Shown in pieces: positions 13,601 through 26,884 of a DNA stretch of 64,000 nucleotides. A program made the position numbers and the translations under genes. Source of the stretch: Motacilla alba alba (taxonomy: Eukaryota > Chordata > Aves > Passeriformes > Motacillidae); NCBI RefSeq assembly GCF_015832195.1, contig NC_052031.1:10169850-10233849 (forward strand). The letters run 5' to 3'. The notes below the pieces were generated by a model. It was not told the origin of the DNA. It saw nothing but the letters and a program-made list of their open reading frames with translations, and made no database searches. Positions within the stretch are counted from its first letter, which is position 1; every line of letters begins with the position of its first letter.

Positions 13601-15724
13601 AATTTATAACTGTTTTGAGATTTTTATTCCAGTTAAAAACCCCTCAAGTGTTGTATACAATCATTTGGTTCTTTTAGAAATACTAGGGAACATTTCAGGC
13701 ATTTCAGATTTTGCTATTAGGTGTTCAAGTCTGTATAAATTTTGCCTCTTCATATTTCTGAAAGGTTTGGCTTGTGCTGTTTGGTCTAAAGGCCCTGGTT
13801 CTGAAGGGCTTTGTTGAGAGAGCTGCTGTTGGCCTTAAGGATGTGATGCGCTTACCTCTCAGGTGGTGTTACATTAACATGTAACATGTATTTGTAGCTC
13901 TCAAGTTTTGCAGAGAAGAATAGCTGAATTATTTCTTATGGTCTTCTGTTGCAAAGCTAAAATGAAATCCTAAGCCCTATTTCTGTAAATTTTAGTTTAG
14001 ACTTAGAAACAATTACCCGGTAGTTTAAAGTAAGGTGTGAAGGTTGTGATATCAGATGAATTCTAGCTAAATGTTCCTATGATGGTTTTCAGCAGATAAT
14101 TTATGTTAGCTAAAGGGCCATTTTGTTATTCTGCCTGTAGAAAATTTGTTCAGTTTTAAATGATTACCTCTGTCAGCATTCACTGTCACAGTAGTATGTG
14201 AAGATGATGTTAGAAGTGCCCTTCTTCAGCTCCTCCCTTCAAATTCTCTTTGAACCACCATCCTTTTGCTTTACAGAATGCACTGAAGGAGTTGAACTTA
14301 TCTTTCGTGTGAAATAAAATAACATTACCAGTGTAAATTCAGTTTTCTCTGTTGTTTTGAAATAAATCCAGATCATAAATTGAGATGATTCTCTGTTTAT
14401 GAAGGCTGTCCAAGATAAATGTCAGTTAAGAGGGACATATTTGGTAGGGTATAGTTTTTAGTGGATGTCACTGAAATGACTGGAAGTTTTGGCAAAGATA
14501 TGGCAGCCTTGGTCGGTATCTTGATTTATTTTTGCTAATTTACCTAAACTACTCATAAAACAAACTGAAATTAATACATTCAATGAAGATTTTGCAAGTC
14601 TCAGGGAACACATCTGAAAGATGGATTTTCAGATGGAATTTCTAAGGAAAGAATAGCCTGGACAGAGACAAAATAAAATCCATCACTACACATGTGCTAA
14701 ACTTGTAGACTCATAAAATACTGGTGAATTTAACCTGTGCATATCTGACTAATGATACTTAAGTTAGAATTCTAACATACATCCATCTCAAAAAATTAAA
14801 TTCTCTCCTTTCTGAACATTTCAAATACTTTTATCCTGTCAGGTCCCAAAGGACCTCTTAGGTGGTATTGTCTGAAATCAAAGACAATACTGGTATAGAT
14901 TTTGAGGTTCTTCTGGTGTGCAACAGTACACAGTGTACTCTGTGGCTGCTAAATGTGTACTGCTAAATGTGAGTTACAGTCAGCTTAAAGGTTCCAGCAA
15001 GAGATAGGCCAGATCATGGTTTGGTCTCTTAGGAAAGGGTTCATTTTGTAAAATCAAAAATAGGCATCTGCTCAAAGCTGATGGCTTCTTCTATATTCAT
15101 GGGTGAAGTTATAATTCTTCCATTTTGTCTTAGGTACGTTATTTTTCAGGAAGAATCCTGGAGCTGACTATATCTTCCTTTATTTCCTGGACAGAAAAAT
15201 GATTGATGTCAGGAAATAGCACCCCCAAGGCTTTTGACATACAGTGAGAGAACAAATTGTGGAACATTATCTCATTCCCTGTAGCTTTTCACATTTTTAT
15301 TTGTGTTCGTTAAGCTGTCACATAGTTTTGAAAGGGTCATTTTATTTTACAGTAAGGAAATCATTCCTGCCCTTGATGAAAATTATGGTAAACCCTAGAT
15401 TAAACACTTTAAAAAGGTCATCAATTCTATTATTTTCTTTACAGAGACATAAATATTTGCATCTCATTTTTTTCAAGAGAATATGCTAGTTTCATGTTTT
15501 CTAATATGCATTTTTAGGTAAAGCTTTTGAGTCAGTGTACAATTATTTAAGCTCATAACTGAGATACCATTATTATACAATAATTAACTTTTTTGTAAGT
15601 TAAGTAAGTAGTTGTTTAAAAAGTTGTTTAATTATCTGAAGTGTTTTGGTTGAATTTTTGGTTCCATTGAAATCAGTGGTCAGTTATAGTCACTACCTGT
15701 TTTTTCAACACACTTGGCCATGCA

Positions 15725-15800
15725 CCTACATATACATATCCATACACATATATCTGTCTATATATATATACACAAATACTTTTACATGTAAATACACACA
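15725..15800. repeat. TA/CA-rich low-complexity stretch
   Basis: Imperfect catata, tatata and cacata units. It is a degenerate microsatellite about 220 bp before exon b. Confidence 0.7.
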
Positions 15801-16016
15801 TACATAGTTTTCTTGCATTGTATTATGTGGTAATATGTATAAGGGTGTCTAGGTATTTCAACAAGATATTACACAAATACAGAATCTTTTTTTTATCCAT
15901 ATGAAATGTTGATATTTATGTAGTGCAAAGACTGTGATACTGATTCATTACATTGTTGCAATTAAAATAACTGAGATAAAGTTTTATATTATTCTATGCA
16001 TTTTTTTTCTTTTTAG

Positions 16017-16086
16017 CTTCCCCATGGGTAGATAAAAGTCGAACTCCTAACAAAATAGATCTGTATGATGTACGCAGAAGACCATG
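16017..16086 (+). CDS. CACNA2D1: CACNA2D1 internal exon b (70 bp), RRR drug-binding motif
   Basis: This exon encodes about residues 220-243: [18 protein letters not shown] and then V-R-R-R-P. It ends inside the tryptophan codon (TG|G). The acceptor is a strong T-rich tract ending ttttag, and the donor is CCATG|gtaagc. The three arginine codons lie at 16073-16081. The third matches R241 of the human precursor (R217 of the mature protein), known to be needed for gabapentin and pregabalin binding. It is intact here, as are the pocket residues W223 and Y236, so the drug/amino-acid site looks preserved. The only difference from human in this exon is N226 to K. It follows a 12.9-kb intron. Confidence 0.95.
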
Positions 16087-16926
16087 GTAAGCTGTCTTTT
16101 TAAAGGTTTAGTAGATATATATATATTTGCATAACTTACTTTCTGAATATTACTGTAAAAATCATTTTTTTCTATATGTTTTAATGGTACTTAATTGTAG
16201 ATATTTTCTTTTTAAAACTTGCTAGTTTTTCTAAATAAAAAATTCAAATTATACTTCTTGCTATGCAATATCCACTATAGTTGTTGTGCTATTGGATTAC
16301 ATAGACTTTTCATAGGAGGATAACTATCAAATAAGTGTAAGACAGTTAAAAAACTGATCTTGTGTCAAAATCAATTATAATCCTGAATATTAGACTGAAA
16401 CAGTCTTCCAGATTTTTGCAAATATTTAAAAATATGCCTCAGTGGTTTACACCAGCAATAAAATAACTAGATGTGTAAAAGATGGGAGAGCAGTGAGATT
16501 ACTTCTCATGATTTTTAATGTAACCCTCTCAAGACATAAAGCATATTGATACTTAGATATAGTTGGACATATTTTTTTCAAAGGAGTAAATATTTCTGCC
16601 TAAGCTGGGCTGAGTAATATTTCATGTGTCATCATGATGTGTAGCTATGAAATAACATTCTTTTTTCAGGTAATTTTGATTAGTATATCCTACATACAGA
16701 CTACTATAATGTGGTTTAGACTTAGATTTACGTAGGAAACACAGCAAGAGAGGAAATAACACACACATGGGTAAAAAAAAGCACATGGGTTTTGTACTAC
16801 ATACAACAGGAGGATGTCATTGGTTCAGCTGCTTTGTGTTTAGAGATCCCAGAGTTTCTTCCATCACACACAAAAAAAAAAAAGTTTATGCAAATTTGTG
16901 TAATTCGTACCATTTATTTATTTCAG
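16087..16926 (+). other. CACNA2D1: CACNA2D1 intron between exons b and c (840 bp)
   Basis: The donor is gtaagc and the acceptor is atttatttatttcag. It is AT-rich with a short A tract just before the branch region (16869-16883). I see no repeats or other features. Confidence 0.92.
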
Positions 16927-16977
16927 GTATATCCAAGGAGCAGCATCTCCCAAAGACATGCTTATTTTAGTGGATGC
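16927..16977 (+). CDS. CACNA2D1: CACNA2D1 internal exon c (51 bp), start of VWA domain
   Basis: This small exon encodes Y-I-Q-G-A-A-S-P-K-D-M-L-I-L-V-D plus the first two bases of the next codon, about residues 243-260. The acceptor is tttatttcag and the donor is GATGC|gtgagt. It carries the first beta strand of the VWA fold and the first metal-coordinating aspartate of the MIDAS motif (codon 16973-16975, human D259). The rest of the motif is in the next exon. The split codon reads GC|G (alanine), where human has valine. Length is divisible by three with matching phases (2 and 2), but skipping it would remove the MIDAS aspartate. An open frame running on past 16977 into the intron is not coding. 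Confidence 0.93.
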
Positions 16978-18038
16978 GTGAGTGTTTAATGTCTGAATAT
17001 TGACATTAGTGGGGTAAAAGAACTTTGGTACATTGAACAAATATCTGTATGCTGAAAAATAGAGAGGCAATTAAGGGATCCCTTTATTCAAGGTTCAAAA
17101 ACCTTGGTATGAGCAAAATAAATACATAATCGAAAATAGTTCCAAAAATCCTAAACTAAACATGAAAGTTATTTAAACTGGAGTTAAGGAAATTTTAATT
17201 TCTATCACTTTATTTTCTTTTTGTTTTCAACTTATTAATTACTGCAGCAATCAAGTAAATATTTCTCATGTGCATGCCAAGATTTGTTGTAAAGCACAAA
17301 CCTAAAAACAAATGACTAGAAGCATTACAATAGATGTGACAATGATTTAATGCACCTGAAAGATAAGAATATAAGTGGACTTCGTGTGTTTTATGATACA
17401 TATTTAAAAGTTGCCAAGTTCAGTTACTATAAAAAATTGCTAGAAAGCAAGCAAAGAAATGAATAAAAGCTTGCTCTCTGCCTCAGCAAGGCTTCTGTGG
17501 GGTAGGCAAAGTTGAGGGACTGAAGAGAGCATTGAACCTGATGTGTCAGATTGCTTTATGCTGAAATGCTTCTCGGGCATGGAATTTGCATTTAATGCTT
17601 TTACACGGGGTGAAGGGCTTTCATATCAGCAGTGAGTTTTATCAACATTTGTTATTTCTTCACTTCAGCTTAGGTTTTGCCTTGAATCAAAGAAGCTGTC
17701 ATCTGCATCTCTGGAAATCCAGAGCTGTAAATCTGAGTGTAGGAGTATAAAATGTTTAGATAATGCATTGGTTGAAGGTGTTAAACTCAGCTTTCTTGAA
17801 AAGGAAATGAATAAAGGATTTAGCATTATGATGTCATCTGAGGCACAGGACTGGGACTTTGTATGCCAGTTTTGGACTTACTTTAATAATTATAACTAGT
17901 TTAATAACACTAATGATGATTTGGAGAATTCAGGAATGAAATTGAAAATTTTAATGTTAAAGTGGGTGCTCTGTATTTTCTTTTTATGTTTTATGTAATA
18001 TTTGCTGAATTCAACTTTTCTATTGTGAATTTTTTTAG
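16978..18038 (+). other. CACNA2D1: CACNA2D1 intron between exons c and d (1.06 kb)
   Basis: The donor is gtgagt and the acceptor is gaattttttag. This intron interrupts the codon between the MIDAS aspartate and the first MIDAS serine. I see nothing else in it. Confidence 0.92.
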
Positions 18039-18138
18039 GAGTGGGAGTGTCAGTGGGTTGACGTTGAAGCTGATCCGCACGTCGGTCATTGAGATGTTGG
18101 AGACCTTGTCTGATGATGACTTTGTGAATGTAGTTTCA
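18039..18138 (+). CDS. CACNA2D1: CACNA2D1 internal exon d (100 bp), VWA MIDAS serines
   Basis: This exon encodes [16 protein letters not shown] and then [17 protein letters not shown], about residues 260-293. The acceptor is gaattttttag and the donor is TTTCA|gtgagt. The first base completes the alanine codon split from the exon before. The two MIDAS serines of the D-x-S-x-S motif are AGT at 18040-18042 and AGT at 18046-18048. In this family the metal site is needed for the subunit to bring channels to the cell surface. S277 to I and A292 to V are the differences from human. The next intron is 15.7 kb. Confidence 0.95.
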
Positions 18139-21100
18139 GTGAGTATCTGTTCTTTCCCACAAAATTTGCATTGTCAACAACGCCAAAAGCAAACTATTTT
18201 TAATACCAGATGTGATATACTTGAATATTAATCTGCAAGGAGACTTAAAATATATTGTATTTGTTTTCCTATAAAATAAAATTATTGTCCTAGATTTGAT
18301 ACTGCATATTCATTTGAGTGAAGGGCAAAAGTAATTTAAATAAACTCCTGCATAGCCAAATTCTCCTTTCCAATATAATTTTATGATCTGTATAAAACCT
18401 CTCCCATTAGATTGGTATATGGAAATTGTCTTGAAATAATTGCTCCTTCCCAGATTTTCTATACAGAAGATATTTGGATTGCTCATGTTGTTTGATGCAT
18501 AATGACAGTAGATGTGGAGCCATATATATGACCTGACCAAAATATGTTTCTGAGAAGTTTTAAAGTTCTTCGCCACTTGATGGGTGGCAAAACATTTTTT
18601 TCTCATAATAAATAATGAAATAGAGGGAAGAATCTATGAAGAAGGTATGGGAAATTTTCCATTTTCAGGAGAATACCTTGAATGTCATGTTCTAGCCTTG
18701 GGAAAAGCTTTTTATTTTTTTTTTTATTTTTTTTATTAAACTATTCAACTGTAGAGTTTTGATTCAGTGCATTCAAGATAGGAACACTGGCATATTCTTA
18801 TTAACAAGGGACAACCTCAATGATGAATAACTGGAATGATTTTGGAGATAATTTTCAACTTGCAGATTCGTGTTGTAGCCAGCCTGAGGGAGAAAGACTT
18901 GAAATCTGACTGAAAGAAATCTTTTTTAAAACTACTTATTGCTTCATGGTTTTCTGACAGTCTAGCTAGAACTTTCTGCAAGGAGCAGATAAGTGTTTAT
19001 TCTCAATGGTATTTCATTTGTTAAAGTTTTTAATAGTGGATAAGACTATTTTCCTTGGTCTAAATTGCAGTGGAAAAAAAAAACAACAAAAACCCCTGAT
19101 TTTTAAAATTATTGTTATTAAGGAAATAAGCTTCTCTATAATGATATTGGGGACTTAAAATTTTCTCCGTTTCACCAATTCAAAAAAAAAAAAAAAAAGG
19201 GAAAGAAAAACTTGTAATCTAAACTGATGGATATTGATTACTGTGTTCAGCAGAGCTGTTCCAGCTTTCACTGCTGGAAAATCTGGACCCCTGCTACCTC
19301 TTGATTCACACATATTTCCAAACTCTTTTGTTACATTTGCTTCAAGATGACCAGAAAGAGTGTAGCTTAATGCTAAGCCTTCCTTGGGCTGTGAGTATTT
19401 TATTAGCTAAGGGTCACTATTATTCTAATGAGGCCTCAAGGTTGGGATTTGTGTCAAAAAAGGGCCAGAAACCCTCAGTATTTTCTACAGTATATTTCTC
19501 CAGGGCTTTGTTACTTACAATATATAAGGGCCATTTTATACCCTCTGAATGAACTTTAGAGGTTCACATCAGAAATTTGATTGCAGAACCAAAAAGGGCA
19601 TTTTGGTCATGCTGTTTTCATCATCAGTGGAGGGCAGCAATCACAGAAATGTGCATAATAGAACATGGCATCTCTAAATTTTTCATAAAGTGCTTGATGT
19701 TCTCTTATAATTTAAAATTGTCCTTATTAAAACTTTTTAGTATTGTAATTACCTTGATATAACCTATGTTTTAATGTATTCAGATGATTTATGAATGGAA
19801 TTGTGGTGGAAGAGTTACAACATACATATATATTTTATTTGTCTAGTAGACAGGAAATAATAACCTTTAGCTAGGAAACAAATGGTTGTACTACTATAGG
19901 GCATTCTATACGTGAGAGAAGTGAACACAGAAGTTTGGTCTTTTTTTTTTTTAAGATTTCTTTTGGTTTTTAAAGATTTGGCAGAATCAGTTTTAACAGT
20001 TGGAGTAGATAATCTTTCAAGTCTTTTTCAACAGAAACCGTTTTGTGATTCTATCATCTTGACTGACAAAATATTCTGTAATGGAGTTGGTCCATCTAAA
20101 GTCCAACTCCAGTGCTTTCTTAGTAAACTCAAAAGGCAAAAAAAAACAACTTAAACATTTTGTTCTAGGGGAAATAAATGCAGATTTGTTTAATGTTTTT
20201 TGAAAAATTATTCAATATATTGCATTTTTTTGCTTAAGAACATTTTCTCCTGAAGTATCCCAGTATTAGACATGATAGGCTAATCAAAAAGTCCAAAAAG
20301 CTAGGTGAAAATATTAATACAGCATTAGTGTATGGGTTCATGAACACTAACACTAACTAGAAGTTATCCACAATTTTTCTTTCCATCATGGATCTTTTGG
20401 CCTAAAATGTGACAGTTGTTTTATGGCTTGTTAACTTTAATAACCATGGAGTCTTTGGTCTGGGGTTTTGAGTTAACTAGAGAGCTGTTTCACTGCTAAC
20501 CTCTGCCAAGATGTTGTCCCACAAAGCCCATATGCATGATGATTCATGCCTACAACTCAAAGACATGGATTTAAGCTCATGTCAATCCCTTCTTAAAAAT
20601 GACAGGATGATTTAATGAACTGTGCTTTGTATATGAGGAAATCCTAGGGAAAAAAAGCTTAAAAGTAGATGTGCTAAAAACATTAGTTCTACTGTAGTTC
20701 GTGCATTTATTTCCAGGGAAAGAAAGGTTGAATGAACTGTTAAGTTGTAAAAAGATAGCCAGGGGTTAATATATCATGGCCTCCTTTGGGATTTATATGT
20801 TCCTTATCTGAAGTGCTGTGCTTTGTTGCAGGGAGAAAACCTGCTGTTTGCAAGGGCTTAAATGTATGAGTAATACAGCTGTTTTCCCACTAATCCGGTT
20901 AGAGGCTTTGATAGCAGCGAGCAGTAGATGATGGGGGCAGCAATTCCATCCCAGCACGGCGTGATTTAGTGACTTGGTTTCAGATGTTGACACAGAGAGT
21001 GTAATTTGTTTGTGATTGTGGGTAATGTGCAGGAGAAATGTATTTCAAATCTGCAGAGGTGCAGAAAACCACAGAAAAGAGAAACCTCCTTTACAGCAAC

Positions 21101-24100
21101 AGATGTGTTAAAGGTCAGGAGCTGCTGTACTTTTTAAATTCACTTAGCCTTTATAAAAATCCAAACTAGTATTTACTGCTTAGGAACTGGAAATTAAATG
21201 TCAAGAGCATACGAGATAGAACAGAATCATATTCTGGCAAAATTGAAAGCTCATCTCCTGCTCTTGTACAGTTCTGCCCATTGAGTAAACTCAGAGGGAA
21301 GGTGATTTTTACATGAGTTGATATCATAGAAAATACTGTACATCCAGCCTATGAAATTGTTGTTGGGGATAAAAAAAATCTGTCGATGATGCACCTCTTT
21401 GCCCACTGATTTTTAATAGAAGTTTCTCATGGAATTCCACAGCTCAGTGTTTCCAAACCTGTTTACTTTGTCTCTATTACTCCTAAGCTGGTAAAATCTT
21501 TATGCCTTGCTAATTAAAATATTTAAATGTGCTAACAGGGGGAAAATAAAGTTTTTAAAAGTGTTTTCAATATGTCGAAGGGCTCTTTTCTCTTTCTGCT
21601 ACGTGATCCATCTTGTATTCTGCAGTTCATATTGCACCTGTATTATCTTAAATACAGGGAGATGTCCCTTCCTTCTGGGAACTACTTTCTTAAGTTTATT
21701 ATAAAAATTAAATAACATGCCATGGGTGAAAATCTTAGCCTGAAGTCCTAGAGGAGGGAGGAGGATGCTAGATTCTAGAGCCAGGTAGCATGTCATGCTT
21801 ATACTGTCTTTACTAGAAATTTTAGCTTTGTTACAGTGTATTTCTGTTTGGTTGGCAAAAACTTGAAGAGTTTTATTTGAAAATAACTTAAAACTTTTTT
21901 TCCTCCATTATTTCAATATAATGTTTTTAGTGGACCTGAAATTAAATTGCGTACTCAGATGGTATGACAGGTTTTTACTGTTCTCGAATTTTGAACCAAA
22001 AAAGTTCAGTGGTGCTTAGTTTTTCCAAACAACATCACTGCTTGAGGGAGAAATTAAGCATGATCATGGTATTGGTGGAATTGAAGCATTTCTGTTGGTA
22101 GATTTACAGGAAATGAGAAGAACTCCTGTATGAAGGGTTCTGCCAATGTACTCTGGTTCTTAACTTCTCATTTTCCTTAATGGACTAAGTAGAAAATATG
22201 AATATGCCTGTCATCTTCTTCATTATTTGACAAATAAAAATCTAGATAGACAATCAGGTTCCCCCTACAATAAGTATGTCTGCATGAGAGCCTCTCTTAG
22301 TGATTTAATCCTGAAGCATTTCAGGTAATGAATCACAGTAGTTGCAATTAAGTGTACAGGCTCCTCATCATCATAGCTGTGTGAGGCAGTAAACAAATAC
22401 ATGTAATTTGTTTTTTTTGTCAGGGGACATGCTTTGGTTTTTTTTCCTAGTCACTGGAAAGTGGTAGAAAGGCAAGTTTAGGTCTGAGTGTTGAGCTTCC
22501 TGATTCTCTTAACAGCAATTCATCTAACTGACCTTTCAGTTTCTGTTAAATTGAGTGGTTCATTTTCAAGAAAAGGGGAGCAATGATAGCTGCAGATAAA
22601 CACATCTTGGTAGCAATGTTCCTTAATAGCAAATCATTAGCATTTCTTAATGGCAGGTCATTATCTTGCATCTTCCATGTTCAAGGAGCAAGTGAATTAA
22701 ATGTGGGGTTTTTTTTTTTTCATACAGGTATATTTAATAAGCACTGTAGGTGCCGGGTTAAAAATAAGCTTAGAGAAGTTATTATCAAATTCTAATATTC
22801 AATTTCTTCCTTGCTAATAATTGCAGGTAGAAAAAGGCTATGTATCTGTGGAAATAAATGTAGGGGAAATGTATCTGGAGGACAGGTTTAGCAAATGTAA
22901 TGAGGGTGAGTATTCTGCAAATAAAATTGGAGAAAATTTGGAAGTTATGGAAACCAAGGAATTATTAAGTTGGAAAGAGATTTATTTTTAGCAGCAGGAA
23001 TTACAGTAGTATAAACAGTGTCATGGAATATTTATCTTCTTGTAGAATTATGTTTGTTTTTACCTTCTCTCTAAAAGGAAAGTCAAGAAAAGAGTTAGTG
23101 AAGATCTGTTAGAAATTTTCAGGGGGAAAGTTGAGAGGGCTGGAGTTGAGAGGAAGATTAGGGTAGGGGGAATATTATATTAGCTGACTTTTTTGAAATG
23201 AGATTGGCTTCAATGGAACCCTGATCCTCAGGAAAGCAAATTATACAGTTTTTTGTCAAGAAAAAGAAAAAGTGAGGGATCACTAGGACTCAAGCTTCTT
23301 GCAGCCTTTATCCAACACGATGAACTAGAAATGCTTGCACAGCTTCAGTGACATGGTTAGAGACAACTTTTTGTCTAAATAATGTATGGATTGATGATTC
23401 ATTTTCTCTCCTGGAAGGCAAATTATAAGAGTTTTAACTCAGATTTTTACTGTATGACTCCTTTGTTGTGGCTGAATACTGTTACCTATATGTGGAACAT
23501 ATCAGTAATTTAACACAAAAATTATTGGCCCAGATACTATGAAAAATATTGTAGGTATCTACTCTGAGGACTAAAGTGTTTTACAGGTGATTGCTTGGCT
23601 CTAGGAAGCATCTTCTCACACACCTGAGTGCATCATCTGAGAAGCTGAGTTTGTGGCATGCTCTCAAACTCACAGAATTTGAGCTTTTTTTTGGAAGTTC
23701 TGGAGTACAGAAATAAATAATCTAATGACTGATGTCATCACAGATGAGGAGTGCTGTTGCTGATAAAATTCTTGTATCCATACCTGTCAGATAAGAGCAC
23801 TGCAAGAAGCACTAGTTGAAGCCAAATAAACTGGAATGGCATATAACCAGTTAAAATGCCTTTAAAATTCCAAGGATAGATTCTTGTTGTCTTCATATCA
23901 ATATTTAATGCCTTTCTGGAAGATGCACTTTAAGCAAGCATCTACCACTAAATGTACTTGTTATGGCTTATTGCAGAAGTAGCCAAGGGAATTTTAATGA
24001 TCAGTAGTAGGTGTGTGGTGAGACAGTATGCAAGAGGTTCGATTGAATTTTCTCATTGCCCCTTTTAGCATGAAATCAAGAATATGTGAAGATTTTTGAT

Positions 24101-25104
24101 TGTTTTTTCTTTATTTTGTCCTGCCAAATTAAATGTTTGTCCCAAATAGTAGTTCATCATCCACCCTAGTTATTAATAGACTGGCAGGTACTTCATGACC
24201 CTTGTGTGGTGCAAATATTCAAAATAGTCAATATTGCAAAGCTTTCATTATTGCAGACAGGGAATACATATCAATTCCTTTTTTTCTTTTCTCTATCTAC
24301 TTCACAGTTTTTCTATGTCTATCTAGCAAAAGACATGTTCAGTGGTTAAGCTTTCTCTTATACTTAGTGTAAGTAAAAATTTCTTGTTAACTTCATTTTA
24401 ACAAGCCCTACAATATTGTCTGTGCAGTAAGACCAAATGCCAAATACTTACATAAAGCAGACAAATACAGACTAGTCTATGACAGAGAGGTGAAAATTAA
24501 GTGCTGCTTTTCCATCCCAGTGATAATATTCCTTGTGGTACTTGCTTGCATTTCTTCTGGAATATGTGTCTTAAAATAATAATGTCAGTGTTTAAAATCC
24601 GATACAACATAAAAATCATGTCAATTCTTTTCTCTCTGAGAATTACAGCTCAGACCAGGACCATCTCCAGAAGCCAAGTTGCCACGTTCACCTCTGAACT
24701 GTGCACAAGCTTCAAAGCCTTTGTAACACTACAGCCAGGCAGATCCCACACAGAAGCTACTCATGTTTTTATTCAAAGACCATCTGCAAACACCTGATAT
24801 ATTGCTACAGGATTTAGAAAGAAATAATGTGTTTCAACACTTTTTTATTAATTTCTCATTTAAACTGAGCCTTATACAGCTACAAATAAACTTGACAAAC
24901 CTTTAGAAGCTTTATTTTTCTTTTAGAGTTACAAATCAATAACCAAGCCATCTGAATTCTGGAATTTATTTGTTTATACATCTATTATATTAGCTGCTAA
25001 GGGAAAGCATATCATGCCAGAATCAACACCCCAAGGGAGCTGAGGCTTCTGCAGCTCTGTGCCATGTATCCTACCAAATGTCTTCCCAACTGGCCCAATA
25101 TACA

Positions 25105-25195
25105 TGAAGCACATGTATATACACATACTTACAGAACATATATATGTGTCTACATAGGCAGACACACACACGCATGCGTGTATATATCTATATGT
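25105..25195. repeat. TA/CA-rich stretch with a 14-bp palindrome
   Basis: Imperfect alternating purine-pyrimidine sequence containing the perfect palindrome acacgcatgcgtgt at 25168-25181. Confidence 0.8.
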
Positions 25196-26884
25196 AAATC
25201 AGGCCATCCACACAGATAACACAAACAAAGACAAAACATTCATGTGAGCACACACATGAGTTTCACTATTAGAGACCTCTAGGACCAACACCTCTGTTCT
25301 ACACAACTTTTTCATCTCCAAACCAACTAAATCTGTCTTCTTACTCTATTTAAGGGCTCTTCTCTTAAATATTCCATACTAAATCCTGTGCAAACCTGAA
25401 ATACACTTTCCAGTATTAAGCGTAACTTAGATACGCTTGCTGTGAAAGGAAAATGTTCAAAATGGGTATAAGACAGTAAAAAAGACATGGAAAGATTTGG
25501 AAAATGAATAGTAAAAATTTAAAAACAAGATCTGTTTCATTTTGTATCTGTCACAAAGCGTTAATTCTAGGGAATAGTGTGCTTGAGTGCATGAAGAGCT
25601 AAAGGGAGTGGAAATTAGAAGCTCCAGTTCTACATTAGGATGTCAGGAGCAGGAATGTTGCTGGAAACTGTACATTTATTACTGTACAATGTAGCTGACA
25701 GCTCCAGATGACTAGAAAAGTCACCTCCACTCCTACTTTGAGGGATTGCGTTGGGCATCAATACACATTTTTATTGTCTCCTCTTATAGCTGTCAAATGT
25801 CAGGGAGTCAGATTTCTAACAACACATGGCATGGGGGTCTGTGATTTCCAGAATAAATCTGAGCTCTCTAGTGTATTAGTAGTATTTAAAATAAGCAGTG
25901 TATAAAAATTAGTATATAAAAAGTAGTATTTAAAATGTGTAGTTTAGTGGTATTTAGAATGCTTTGATATCTCTACCTCATGGTTCCACTGGCTAATAAA
26001 TCTGTTGGATCCTTCCAGTTTCTTAATTTTCAGCAAATCACAAATCTTACTAAAGAGACCCCTGCTTTGTCAGACATATCATTGATCCTGGGATGTTTTA
26101 TGGCATGTCAGACGCTGGACCAAAAATGCATTGCAGAGTCAGCTTTCCAACTAGGAGACTATTATCAGGAAGTGTTGTGACAATATCATTAAAAATTTGT
26201 ATAGGAGAATGCTTTCTTGAGCAATAAACGCATTCCTTACCAGTTCAGAAGAGGCTGTGCTGGGCTGGCTTTGATGCTTCTTCTGGAGAAAGATGACTCA
26301 CCATGTTAGTGAAAAAAGAATGAAATGCAGGCTGTCCTGAAGTTTTGAGAGAAGGTGGAGGCTATTTGTTCTGTGATCCACTTTTAAAAATATATTTTCT
26401 ATAACAGTCGTGTATTTGTTAGTTAATAATTTTGTGTGGCAGTGTCTTAGTTTGGAGTGAATCTAAAGGATCTCCTAACTTAGGCAAAGCATGAATGAAA
26501 TACTAATTGAGTTCTCAAGTCTCACACTTTCAAGACTCACACTTTACCCTCCTGTCTCTCACTTCCTGCCTTAGCAGCATCTCCCATGTCAGCACTGTGC
26601 TGCTGCAGCCTCCTCACTGCTCTGGATCTCCAGGCGCCTGCCCAGCCTGGCACAGCCAGGCTCTGCCCTGAAAGGGGAGCAGGCACATGGGAGTCAAGAT
26701 GTGAGAATGCAGAGGTGATACTATAGCCCCCTGCTGTCCCTCTGCCGTGTGAGCTGATGCTAAAGTGCTAAAATGTGTGTCTGTCTTGTAACTTCTTGCA
26801 TCAATTAAACATTCATCTTCCTACCCTGAGAAGCAGCCTCACATATCAGGATAATCTATAGGTAACAGTTTAATACTTAAAACT

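Larger units (their letters stand above)
3140..16016 (+). other. CACNA2D1: CACNA2D1 intron between exons a and b (12.9 kb)
   Basis: AT-rich intron with no second gene visible. It contains a (CTG)4 run near 3768, a 40-bp A tract at 5009-5048, and a modestly GC-rich patch at about 5270-5470 with no family I recognise. It also holds a T/GTTTTT tract at 7305-7396, a CCAA/A tract at 9141-9190, a T tract at 9497-9522, a CR1 fragment at about 9798-10104, a 60-bp A tract at 13541-13600 and a TA/CA-rich stretch at about 15725-15800. A 141-codon minus-strand open frame at 10272-10697 has no recognisable features. Confidence 0.88.

Noticed and set aside
18121..18231. Reading frame of exon d continuing past 18138
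   Set aside because: A clear gtgagt donor at 18139 and the match to the family (next residues F-N-N-N in exon e) show that coding stops here.
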